DNA of 6,904 nt from assembly GCA_025355915.1 (NCBI GenBank), contig JANXYT010000334.1, positions 1-6,904 on the forward strand, in the 5' to 3' direction. The stretch comes from Holophagaceae bacterium (lineage in GTDB: Bacteria > Acidobacteriota > Holophagae > Holophagales > Holophagaceae). Under the pieces are notes generated by a model. It was not told the origin of the DNA. It searched no databases and was given only the letters and a program-made list of their open reading frames with translations. Position 1 is the first letter of the stretch. Every line of letters starts with the position of its first letter. Shown here in pieces: positions 1 through 5,967 of this stretch. A program made the translations under genes and the position numbers.

Positions 1-767
1 TCCACGAGACCCAGCAAAGGTGCGCCAAGCAGGGCGAGATCACCCACCAGGTCGAGCATCTTGTGGCGGACGGCCTCGTCCTCGTAACGAAGGGATTCGT
101 TCAAGGGGCCGTCGGTGCCGAAGACCACGGCGTTGTCCAAACTGCCGCCGAGGGCCAGGCCGCGGGCACGCATCTGGTCAATCTCCTGGGCCAGGCAGAA
201 GGTACGGGCAGCGCCCAACTCCCGGCGGTACTTCTCAGGGGTGAGGCTCAATTCGCGGCTCTGGCGGCCCAGGGCGGGAATGGGGAAATCGATGACGTAG
301 CGCAGGCGCAGGCCATCGAAGGGCAGGGCGCGGATCCAGCGATCGCCGTTCCGGATTTCCACGGGGCGGATGATCTTCATGAACCGTCGGCGACCCGCCA
401 GAGACTGGATGCCGGCCTGCAGGATGGCATCCACCCAAGGGGCGGCGCTGCCGTCGAGGATGGGCAGTTCTTCGGCGTCCACTTCGATGCGGAGGTGCTC
501 GACCTCAAGACCGGACAGGGCAGAGAGCAGATGTTCGATGGTCTGCAAGCGCACGCCATCCTTCACCAGGGTGGTGGAGAGGACAAGGTCGCCTGCCAAC
601 TCCGCCTTGGCGGGGATCTCGGTGCCTGAGGGAGTGTGAACGAAGACCAGACCCGCGGGAGCTGCCACGGGCACGAGGCGCACGGAGCACGGTAGGTTGC
701 CATGCAGGCCGCGGCCCGAGATCGTCATCTCGCGGCTCAGGGTCTGGGGGGTGGTGTTGCGGGGCAT
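1..767 (-). CDS. lpxC: UDP-3-O-acyl-N-acetylglucosamine deacetylase LpxC (partial, C-terminus off the left edge)
   Basis: LpxC is the zinc-dependent cytosolic enzyme that removes the acetyl group from UDP-3-O-acyl-GlcNAc, the committed step of lipid A synthesis. The first 255 residues are visible; the E. coli enzyme has about 305. Family motifs appear in order. TIEHLLSAL (residues 76-84) carries the catalytic Glu78 and zinc ligand His79, at the same numbers as in E. coli. PILDGSA is at 102-108, ARTF at 187-190 and GGSLDNAVV at 207-215. RHKMLDLVGDL supplies His235 and Asp239, matching zinc ligands H238 and D242 of E. coli. The later KSGH histidine (E. coli H265) lies beyond the edge. The ATG at 767-765 has GAGG seven bases upstream. 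The usual ARTFGF reads ARTFCL here. The gene follows ispD after a 116-bp AT-rich gap with inverted repeats and a TATAGA -10-like box (789-784), so it may have its own control. Identification is very secure. Confidence 0.97.
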   Translation of the reverse strand, partial: MPRNTTPQTLSREMTISGRGLHGNLPCSVRLVPVAAPAGLVFVHTPSGTEIPAKAELAGDLVLSTTLVKDGVRLQTIEHLLSALSGLEVEHLRIEVDAEELPILDGSAAPWVDAILQAGIQSLAGRRRFMKIIRPVEIRNGDRWIRALPFDGLRLRYVIDFPIPALGRQSRELSLTPEKYRRELGAARTFCLAQEIDQMRARGLALGGSLDNAVVFGTDGPLNESLRYEDEAVRHKMLDLVGDLALLGAPLLGLV

Positions 768-810
768 AGGAGGGCCTCGCGTATCTATAAGCCAGTTTTA
801 TGCCGTATTG

Positions 811-839
811 CTAGCTAAATCATTTCATGATTTAGCTAG
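811..839. repeat. Perfect 13-bp inverted repeat between ispD and lpxC
   Basis: The left arm CTAGCTAAATCAT (811-823) and right arm ATGATTTAGCTAG (827-839) are exact reverse complements around a 3-base spacer. The element is AT-rich, in contrast to the GC-rich genes either side. On the minus strand it lies between the ispD stop and the lpxC start, about 44 nt before the lpxC ATG, and just upstream of a TATAGA -10-like hexamer (789-784); no convincing -35 box accompanies it. No T-run follows on either strand, so it is not a canonical intrinsic terminator. It could be an operator for a dimeric regulator of lpxC, or an RNA hairpin in an ispD-lpxC transcript. The repeat itself is certain; its role is inferred. 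Confidence 0.85.
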
Positions 840-869
840 AGAAAGAAGGAATAGAAATGTAGTCCCTTC

Positions 870-884
870 ACCACAGACTGTGGT
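870..884 (-). repeat. Short dyad overlapping the ispD stop codon
   Basis: ACCACAG and CTGTGGT are exact reverse complements around a single base. As RNA this would fold as a six-pair stem with a GTC loop. On the minus strand it begins at the last base of the ispD TGA and is followed, after about ten bases, by a pyrimidine-rich stretch (860-840) rather than a clean T-run. It could stabilise the 3' end of the ispD message or act as a weak terminator. With such short arms, chance is also possible. Confidence 0.4.
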
Positions 885-1594
885 CAGTGAGGGTGGGCGC
901 GCTCCCAGTCCTCGGGGGTGGTGAGTTTGAAGTTGGAACTGGGGCTGGGGATGAGTTTCACCGCCAAACCCAGGCGTTCGAGCAGGGCCACGTCATCCGT
1001 CCCAGCGAACCCGGCCTCCTCGGCGGCGCGAAAGGCCTGGAGCCACGTACCCAGCCGGGCGATCTGGGGCGTCTGCGCCCGGAAGAACTCCTCCCGGGGT
1101 TCGGTTCGCAGCACCCGCCCAAGCGAATCCACCCGCTTGAGGGTGTCCGTGGAGGGTTCGCCCAGCAGCACGCCATCGAACCGGTTGAGGGCTTCCAGGG
1201 CTTCCCAAAGCGGGGCGGCGGGGGGAAAGGGTCGCACGGCATCGTGGATCATCACCGGGGCGAGGGGCTGATCAGGGAGGGCCCTCAGGGCGAGCCACAC
1301 GGATTCCTGCCGGGTGTCGCCGCCGGGAACGATGGTGCAAGGGACACCGAAGGACCAAGCGCGGGCTTCCGCCACGTGGGATTCCGGGACAGCGAGTGCA
1401 ATGCCCGCGAGATGGGGCATGCCCGGGGCCAGGAAGGCTTCCACCGTCACCTGAAGCAGGGGGCGCCCATCCCAGTCCCGAAATTGCTTGGGCAACCCGC
1501 CGCCCATGCGGAGCCCCCGCCCCCCGGCCGGAATCACCAGGTAGGGGCGCAGGGGACCAGGGTCAGCGTTCGCGTGTGATGAAGGGTTCGACAC
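884..1594 (-). CDS. ispD: 2-C-methyl-D-erythritol 4-phosphate cytidylyltransferase IspD
   Basis: IspD transfers CMP from CTP to methylerythritol phosphate, the third step of the cytosolic MEP isoprenoid pathway. The product supplies isoprenoids, including the undecaprenyl carrier for envelope polymers. The protein has 236 residues, normal for the stand-alone family, with no fused IspF domain. The nucleotide-binding loop IPAGGRGLRMGG (21-32) and PKQ (35-37) give Arg29 and Lys36, equivalent to catalytic R20 and K27 of E. coli. GGDTRQESV is at 91-99, HDAVRPF at 117-123, QTPQ at 174-177, TDD at 199-201 and NFKLTTPED at 221-229. The loop reads PAGG where most homologues have PAAG. The start is a GTG (1594-1592), chosen because GAAGGA sits five bases upstream and no downstream start would keep the first strand. 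It overlaps the end of rlpA by 32 bp, which points to translational coupling. Confidence 0.96.
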   Translation of the reverse strand: MSNPSSHANADPGPLRPYLVIPAGGRGLRMGGGLPKQFRDWDGRPLLQVTVEAFLAPGMPHLAGIALAVPESHVAEARAWSFGVPCTIVPGGDTRQESVWLALRALPDQPLAPVMIHDAVRPFPPAAPLWEALEALNRFDGVLLGEPSTDTLKRVDSLGRVLRTEPREEFFRAQTPQIARLGTWLQAFRAAEEAGFAGTDDVALLERLGLAVKLIPSPSSNFKLTTPEDWERAHPH

Positions 1595-2285
1595 CGCGGT
1601 CCTTCAGGAGCTTGGCGATCTCTTCGGCGGCCAGTTCCGCATCCTGTCGGCTGGAGTAACTGCCCACCCGGACCCGTTTCACGGACTGTCCACTTCGGGT
1701 GACTGCACTCTGGAGGGTGACCACTCCGAAGGTGTTTTCAAGTTCGCGTGTAAGTACTTCAATATTTTTGGGATCTGAAAGTGAGGCCACCTGCACCACA
1801 AAGGGATCGGTCTGGTTTCCCGCAGGATCCAGGGCCGTGGGGAGGCCCATGGCGTCCACGGCGCGGAGCCGGATCCGGGAGGTGCCCTGACCAAGGAAGC
1901 CCAGCTCCTGGGCTCCCCGTTTGGAGAGATCCAGGATTCGGCCCTTGATGAAGGGGCCTCGGTCGTTCACCCGAAGGACAGCCCGCTTCCGGTTCTCCAG
2001 ATTTTCGACCTCCACGAAGCTGCCCAAGGGGAGTGTTCTATGGGCACAGGTGTACTGCTCGGGGTCGAATATTTCCCCGCTGGCAGTAGGCCTTCCGGCG
2101 AATCCATCGTCATTGCCGCCATACCAGCTGGCCACACCCTCTTCCACGTAGGCCTGGGCACCAGTGGCCGTCCGCCCGTCCCGAGGTCCACTGCGTGGCG
2201 TGGAAAAGGAGGCCGGGGGACGGGTGCAGTGGAGCGTGAAGCTGAGCGCCACCAGGGTTGCCACCCGCGGGGTGCTCCACCGCAT
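1563..2285 (-). CDS. rlpA: RlpA-family septal lytic transglycosylase: signal peptide, double-psi beta-barrel and SPOR domain
   Basis: RlpA proteins act in the periplasm; the Pseudomonas aeruginosa member cleaves glycan strands stripped of stem peptides at the division septum. With the ATG at 2285-2283 the protein has 240 residues. Residues 1-20 (MRWSTPRVATLVALSFTLHC) look like a signal peptide ending at Cys20. RlpA is typically a lipoprotein, but here His precedes the Cys and the lipobox is poor, so lipidation is uncertain. The double-psi beta-barrel spans about 48-142, with GVASWYGG (50-57), AHRTLPLGS (81-89) and VNDRGPF (106-112). His82 and Asp108 match the catalytic pair H131/D157 of P. 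aeruginosa in identity and spacing. A SPOR domain (about 160-237) begins PFVVQVASL and includes RVRVGSYSSRQDA. The frame stays open upstream to a TTG at 2420, but that extension would bury the signal peptide. A promoter lies about 175 bp upstream; ispD overlaps its 3' end. Confidence 0.93.
   Translation of the reverse strand: MRWSTPRVATLVALSFTLHCTRPPASFSTPRSGPRDGRTATGAQAYVEEGVASWYGGNDDGFAGRPTASGEIFDPEQYTCAHRTLPLGSFVEVENLENRKRAVLRVNDRGPFIKGRILDLSKRGAQELGFLGQGTSRIRLRAVDAMGLPTALDPAGNQTDPFVVQVASLSDPKNIEVLTRELENTFGVVTLQSAVTRSGQSVKRVRVGSYSSRQDAELAAEEIAKLLKDRGVEPFITRER
1600..1605 (-). promoter_or_regulatory. Shine-Dalgarno of ispD inside rlpA, fixing a GTG start
   Basis: The minus strand reads GAAGGA (1605-1600), then five bases, then GTG (1594-1592). 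This is a good ribosome-binding site embedded in the last codons of rlpA. It supports the GTG start of ispD even though that start makes the two genes overlap by 32 bp. Confidence 0.7.
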
Positions 2286-2349
2286 GAGTCGAAGGAGCCC
2301 GCCCTTGCCTGGTTCCACGGGGACTGGAGGATCGAAGGCGATATGGATC

Positions 2350-2363
2350 TCGTGGATCCACGA
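2350..2363. repeat. 14-bp palindrome in the rlpA leader
   Basis: TCGTGGATCCACGA is its own reverse complement. It lies about 65 bp before the rlpA start codon and about 100 bases after the predicted transcription start, in the untranslated leader. It could be an operator or a leader hairpin. A palindrome of this length is not rare in nearly 7 kb, and GGATCC is frequent in this window, so function is speculative. Confidence 0.35.
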
Positions 2364-2464
2364 CGCGCAGGCCTGACTCCAATTGGTGGGATGGAAGGGT
2401 GACAGCATCGGACTCCACAAAGATCAGTTGGTCATATTTAATGGACCAGTTCGTATACATATAA

Positions 2465-2493
2465 AGTATGGCCATGCCTAGACCGTTTGTAAA
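2465..2493 (-). promoter_or_regulatory. Sigma70-type promoter driving rlpA-ispD
   Basis: On the minus strand, TTTACA (2493-2488; five of six matches to TTGACA) is followed after exactly 17 bases by CATACT (2470-2465; four of six matches to TATAAT). It sits in the AT-rich gap 2286-2542, the only sizeable non-coding stretch before rlpA. Transcription should start near 2458, giving a leader of about 170 nt. I see no strong terminator for the upstream SPOR-protein gene in this gap, so read-through from tyrS may also reach rlpA. This is a consensus match by eye. Confidence 0.55.
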
Positions 2494-2542
2494 GGACCGG
2501 GCATTAATAAATTGATATATTGAGGAATGGTTGTATTTAGAA

Positions 2543-4153
2543 TTACTGGCGGTCAGGTATCTGAGCGACCCGAAACGGCTTCGGCCGGTTCCCTTCAGCG
2601 AGGAAGGGGGCGGGCAGTTTCTTGGCGGCGGCTTTGGCGGCGGCCTCGGATCCGAACGACCCCAGGAAGACCTGGTAACAGGTCCGCCCGTCCCGCATGG
2701 CCATGGGGGTGAGGAAGAGGTCCGGATCCTGAGCTTTAAGCAGGTCGGTGGCGTGCTGAACCGTGCTGCCTTGGCAGGCGATTTCCAGACGGAGGGTCCA
2801 GCGGCCCTGGAGGGCCTTCCTCTGGAGGGCCCCCTGGACCATGGCGCGCTTCCAATCACCCTGGATGATTGTCTGGAGACGATCGGCCTTGGAGGGAACC
2901 GTGGACGTTTCTAGCTTCTGGACGGGGGGCGTCTGGGGTGCGGGCCTGGGCGACTCGGGTTCGGATTGCTTCTCCGGCTCCTGAACAGGGACAGGCGGGG
3001 GGGCCTCCGGGGCGGGAACGGTGGGCTTGGTTGTCCGAGCGGGTTCGACCCCCCTCGATGCGGCCGGAATGTTGAACTGGGGCCGACGGAACCAGCTGAT
3101 TCCGGCCCACAGGCCCCCGAAGAGGACCAGGAGGGCGATCAGGACCCAAGGACGCCTGGAGGACCCAGGGGTGACCTCTGCCTGAGAGGGAGTGGCGGGG
3201 CCCTCCGTGCGGCCCTCGGCCTCATGTTGAATGGGCAGGGCGGGTTCCACCCGAAGGGGAACGCGAGAGGTGTCTGGGGTGAAGGGGCCGTCCAGTTCGT
3301 CCTCTGGGCCCAACTGGTCCAAGGCCTCCGAAAGGTGTTCCAGGTTGGTTGTGGGCCGCTGGCTGGCGTGGATCTCCGCGAACAGGGAGGGCAGGGGTGC
3401 CAGCGCAGGCTCGGGGAGGGTCGGCGTGATGATGGGCTCGGTCGGGTCCAGAGCCAGTTCCAGGGCCCGGCGGTCCAGGGGTGGTAATTCGTGGAGTCGC
3501 GCCCAACCCATCTCCCGGAGGAAGAGGATGAAGGCCCCCAGACGGAAGGGTTCGACGCCCGACTCCCGGCTGAGTTCCATCAAGGTGCGGCTGCCGTCGA
3601 GGAGGCCGGGGAGCTTGACCAGGTCAGGGGGCAAGGTGAGTTCCTGGTGGCGGCGACCCTCCAGCACCACCACCTGATTCAAGGGGCCGAGTTCCTCCAG
3701 CATCCGCTCCCGGTCCCGCAAGTTCAGGACCCCGGCCAGCAGCATGGCGGCCGTATCGAACGGCAGGCGCACGGTGGTGGCGTCGAGATCTTTCGCGTCG
3801 AAGGTGGGGACCTGCTCCGTGGCGGCAAGGCAGGCCCAGACCACCCGTTCCACCTGGGCCCGGGCCACATCCAGCAGGTCCCGCTGGGTGATGAAGCCCA
3901 TTTCGATGAGGTTCTTGCCGATGGACATGGCCGGATTGAGGTTGGCCATGGCGTAGTCAAGCTGGGCCTGGGTGATCTTGCCCCGCTCCACCAACAGATG
4001 GGTCAAACGGTCCAGCGGATGGGTGCTGGCGGCGAAGACGATGTCTCCCGCCTCCAGAAACACCGTCCGATAGGGCTCCTGGCCCAGGCGCCACAGGCCC
4101 GTGGCCCGCGCCCGGTGCCGGGCGAACAGATCCTTGAGGGCCGGAAGGCTCAT
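2543..4153 (-). CDS. Bitopic protein with cytoplasmic DUF4388/PatA-like region, one TM helix and periplasmic SPOR domain
   Basis: Function unknown; the architecture is clear. From the ATG at 4153-4151 the protein has 536 residues. Residues about 2-115 resemble the DUF4388 (PatA N-terminal-like) family: [13 protein letters not shown] (31-43), [14 protein letters not shown] (53-66) and [15 protein letters not shown] (79-93). A winged-helix-like segment follows (about 182-220: [17 protein letters not shown], then [15 protein letters not shown]). A low-complexity acidic and proline-containing linker leads to a membrane helix (336-355, [20 protein letters not shown]) flanked by Arg pairs. A Pro-rich linker (about 370-420) then leads to a C-terminal SPOR domain (about 451-529, ending [18 protein letters not shown]). 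SPOR domains bind peptide-free glycan at septa, so the C-terminus should be periplasmic and the N-terminus cytoplasmic. Cys460 and Cys492 in the SPOR region could pair as a disulphide. The start overlaps the tyrS stop as ATGA; an alternative ATG at 4165 adds four residues. Confidence 0.85.
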   Translation of the reverse strand: MSLPALKDLFARHRARATGLWRLGQEPYRTVFLEAGDIVFAASTHPLDRLTHLLVERGKITQAQLDYAMANLNPAMSIGKNLIEMGFITQRDLLDVARAQVERVVWACLAATEQVPTFDAKDLDATTVRLPFDTAAMLLAGVLNLRDRERMLEELGPLNQVVVLEGRRHQELTLPPDLVKLPGLLDGSRTLMELSRESGVEPFRLGAFILFLREMGWARLHELPPLDRRALELALDPTEPIITPTLPEPALAPLPSLFAEIHASQRPTTNLEHLSEALDQLGPEDELDGPFTPDTSRVPLRVEPALPIQHEAEGRTEGPATPSQAEVTPGSSRRPWVLIALLVLFGGLWAGISWFRRPQFNIPAASRGVEPARTTKPTVPAPEAPPPVPVQEPEKQSEPESPRPAPQTPPVQKLETSTVPSKADRLQTIIQGDWKRAMVQGALQRKALQGRWTLRLEIACQGSTVQHATDLLKAQDPDLFLTPMAMRDGRTCYQVFLGSFGSEAAAKAAAKKLPAPFLAEGNRPKPFRVAQIPDRQ

Positions 4154-5349
4154 GTGACCACCCATCGCTCGAGCTTGAGTTTCCCCACCTTCACCAGGAG
4201 GGATTGTCCAGAGTGCAGCGCCAACCGCAGGGCCGGGTCCGCGGCCTTCTGGCCATCCAGGCTCACCGCGCCCTGGCCGATGAGGCGCTCGGCCTCTTTG
4301 CGGCTGGCGGCAAGGCCACGTTCCACCAGCAGACGGGACAGCTGAACCTCACCGTTCGTGGCGGCCACGGCTATTTCGGGAGCCTGCTCCTGGCTGCGTT
4401 CCGAGAAGCGGCGGATCCAGCGATCCTCGGCCTCCCGGCCAGCGGCGGCCCCATGGAAATCCGCCACGATCAGGCGGGCCAGGGCCTTCTTGGCGTCCAT
4501 GGGATGCCCCTGCTTGAGGGTCTCGATCTCGGCAGGCAGCTTATCGGTGAGCAGGAGGTACCAATCCCACATGAGGGTGTCGCTGGCGCTCATGGCCTTG
4601 CCGAACTGGGTGTCCGGATCCTCCATGAAGCCGATGTAGTTGCCCAGGGACTTGGACATTTTTTCCACGCCGTCCAGGCCCAGCAGCAGAGGCACGGTGA
4701 GCACCACCTGGGGCTGCTGACCCGAGGCTTCCTGGAGGATGCGACCCTGCATGAGGTTGAAGAGCTGATCGTTGCCGCCCAGTTCCACATCGGCCTCGAG
4801 GGCGACGGAATCATAGGCCTGGGTCAGGGGGTAGAGCAGTTCATGGAGGGCGATGGGTTCGCGGGCCTCCATGCGCTTGGCGAAGTCATTGCGCTCGAGC
4901 ATCTGGGCCACGGTGAACCGGGAAGCCAGGCGGATCCACTGCTCGCCGTGGAGGGGACCCAGCCATTCGCTGTTGAAGCGGACCTTCGTTTGTTCCGGAT
5001 CCAGGATCTTGAAGACCTGGGTTTTGTAGGTCTCGGCGTTCGCCAGCACTTCTTCCCGAGTTAGTGGAGGACGCGTGGCTTTCTTACCGGTGGGATCGCC
5101 GATGAGTCCGGTGAAATCGCCGATGAGGAAGGTGACTTCGTGGCCGAGCCTCTGGAACTGGGCCATCTTGCGGATGAGTACGCCATGGCCGAGGTGCAGA
5201 TCCGGCGCCGTGGGATCGAAACCCGCCTTGATGCGCAGAGGCCGCCCCTGCTTGAGCTTCATTTCAAGCTGCTCGACTTTGTGGCAGGTCACCGTGCCCT
5301 TTGTGAGCAGGGCAAGGGCATCAGATACAGATCCGGAAGCTGCAGTCAT
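4150..5349 (-). CDS. tyrS: Tyrosyl-tRNA synthetase (TyrS, type 2 subfamily)
   Basis: TyrS charges tRNA-Tyr with tyrosine in the cytoplasm; it is a class I aminoacyl-tRNA synthetase. At 399 residues it fits the ~400-residue subfamily rather than the slightly longer E. coli type. [13 protein letters not shown] (44-56) contains the HIGH-type motif HLGHG (52-56). [13 protein letters not shown] (76-88) and TRPPLT (92-97) follow. The tyrosine pocket region has YPLTQAYDS (173-181) and [11 protein letters not shown] (189-199). KMSKS is at 230-234. An S4 RNA-binding domain closes the protein (about 335-398, beginning [11 protein letters not shown]). The frame is open upstream to 5478, but that stretch crosses the preceding gene and lacks synthetase sequence; ATG 5349-5347 is the first sensible start. 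It has no clear Shine-Dalgarno and lies at the centre of a palindrome, 17 nt after a terminator-like hairpin. Its TGA overlaps the next start. Confidence 0.97.
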   Translation of the reverse strand: MTAASGSVSDALALLTKGTVTCHKVEQLEMKLKQGRPLRIKAGFDPTAPDLHLGHGVLIRKMAQFQRLGHEVTFLIGDFTGLIGDPTGKKATRPPLTREEVLANAETYKTQVFKILDPEQTKVRFNSEWLGPLHGEQWIRLASRFTVAQMLERNDFAKRMEAREPIALHELLYPLTQAYDSVALEADVELGGNDQLFNLMQGRILQEASGQQPQVVLTVPLLLGLDGVEKMSKSLGNYIGFMEDPDTQFGKAMSASDTLMWDWYLLLTDKLPAEIETLKQGHPMDAKKALARLIVADFHGAAAGREAEDRWIRRFSERSQEQAPEIAVAATNGEVQLSRLLVERGLAASRKEAERLIGQGAVSLDGQKAADPALRLALHSGQSLLVKVGKLKLERWVVT

Positions 5350-5360
5350 GACTGCATCTT
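5337..5360. repeat. Palindrome centred on the tyrS start codon
   Basis: TGCAGTCATGACTGCA (5341-5356) is a perfect 16-bp palindrome. After one mismatch it extends by three more pairs on each side, giving 11 of 12 matching positions per arm across 5337-5360. The tyrS ATG (5349-5347) sits at its centre and no clear Shine-Dalgarno precedes it. In RNA the start codon would be held in the middle of a foldback; as DNA it could be an operator. The symmetry is certain; function is inferred. Confidence 0.6.
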
Positions 5361-5365
5361 GGCGG

Positions 5366-5389
5366 AAAAAGCCCGCAGGCTCAATGCGG
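5366..5389 (-). terminator. Terminator- or attenuator-like hairpin between the unknown gene and tyrS
   Basis: On the minus strand CCGCA (5389-5385) pairs with TGCGG (5377-5373) across a seven-base loop, with a possible extra T-G pair outside, followed by GC and TTTTT (5370-5366). A competing shorter fold, AGCC-TGCG-GGCT, also abuts the T-run. The stem is short, so termination would be weak. Only 16 bases separate the T-run from the tyrS ATG, too few for a separate promoter after it. Partial termination or attenuation therefore fits better than a hard stop. Confidence 0.5.
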
Positions 5390-5404
5390 ATCGGCCGAGA
5401 AGCC

Positions 5405-5956
5405 CTAGCGGACGTCCAGTTCCACCAGGCGACGCGGGCCCTTGTCCTCAGACTTTCTCTTGCCCGCGAAGGTGACATAGACCGCCCGGCCCGTCTTTGG
5501 GCTCCAACCCACCTCGACTTTTCCGCCGAGATCGTGGTTGATGCGGAGCCCCTGATGCTCCATCAGGTCCGGCGTCAGGTCAGGGGTGGGAGCCAGATCC
5601 TTTTGCCACTTGGCAGCGGCGGCGAGGAACTCAGGTTCGGTGGGCCAGGTCTTGGCCAAGTCGGGATTCGAGGCATAGAGAACCCGGCAGCCCTCCGGCG
5701 TGCGCAACTGGTCCACCACCGCCCGGAAGTCATCCCAGTCGGGGCGCACCTTGTCGAGGGCGAAGCCCATGACCTGGTGCTTGAAACCTTCGGGGTCCTT
5801 CTTGGCCTTGTTGGCCACGTAGGCGATGCCGCCGACACAGGTCACGAGAACGACCAGGAACGCGATGCCGCAACCGAGGGCGATCTTGCCCCACAGAGGC
5901 ATGCCCGCCTTGACCGGCACGCCGTGTCCGCCGTTGTCCCAGGATCCATCCGCCAT
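5405..5956 (-). CDS. Single-pass membrane protein of unknown function
   Basis: I do not recognise this 183-residue protein. A short Gly-rich hydrophilic N-terminus (1-22) is followed by one hydrophobic segment (about 24-47: [24 protein letters not shown]). A basic stretch NKAKK comes next (49-53), then a soluble domain of about 130 residues rich in charged residues, Pro and Trp. The C-terminus is basic ([11 protein letters not shown]) before LVELDVR. The positive residues just after the helix suggest that the large domain may stay cytoplasmic, though orientation is unclear. I see no catalytic motif, lipobox or repeats. The start is firm: AGGAG lies six bases upstream and overlaps the phoH stop, so the two genes are probably translated together. 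Composition matches the neighbours, so I see no sign of transfer. A terminator-like hairpin follows before tyrS. Confidence 0.85.
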   Translation of the reverse strand: MADGSWDNGGHGVPVKAGMPLWGKIALGCGIAFLVVLVTCVGGIAYVANKAKKDPEGFKHQVMGFALDKVRPDWDDFRAVVDQLRTPEGCRVLYASNPDLAKTWPTEPEFLAAAAKWQKDLAPTPDLTPDLMEHQGLRINHDLGGKVEVGWSPKTGRAVYVTFAGKRKSEDKGPRRLVELDVR

Positions 5957-5962
5957 CAGAAA

Positions 5963-5967
5963 CTCCT
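5963..5967 (-). promoter_or_regulatory. Shine-Dalgarno overlapping the phoH stop codon
   Basis: On the minus strand the phoH stop TAG (5968-5966) runs directly into AGGAG (5967-5963), followed by six bases and the ATG of the unknown membrane-protein gene (5956-5954). Ribosomes finishing phoH would lie on this site, which favours coupled translation. Confidence 0.75.

Noticed and set aside
63..629. 188-codon open frame on the plus strand
   Set aside because: It lies antisense to lpxC, whose motifs are unmistakable; long antisense frames are expected in GC-rich genes.
887..1579. 230-codon open frame on the plus strand
   Set aside because: It mirrors ispD almost exactly and its translation is Gly/Pro/Arg-rich with no family pattern.
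2286..2420. Upstream extension of rlpA to a TTG at 2420
   Set aside because: It would place about 45 residues ahead of an obvious signal peptide; no good ribosome site precedes the TTG.
2110..2859. 249-codon minus-strand frame running through the AT-rich gap before rlpA
   Set aside because: It spans the end of one real gene and the start of another in a different frame. The part in the gap could encode a short peptide from an ATG near 2475, but no ribosome site or domain supports it.
4154..4165. Start of the SPOR-protein gene at ATG 4165
   Set aside because: Possible, but it adds only four residues and increases the overlap with tyrS; the ATGA junction at 4153 is the more usual coupling arrangement.
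3491..5064. Two overlapping plus-strand frames of about 285 codons (3491-4345 and 4204-5064)
   Set aside because: Both are antisense to the SPOR-protein gene and tyrS, have His/Gly/Gln-rich compositions and no recognisable domain.
5350..5478. Upstream extension of tyrS to 5478
   Set aside because: It would overlap the preceding gene by more than 70 bp, adds Arg/Trp-rich non-synthetase sequence and makes the protein longer than the subfamily.
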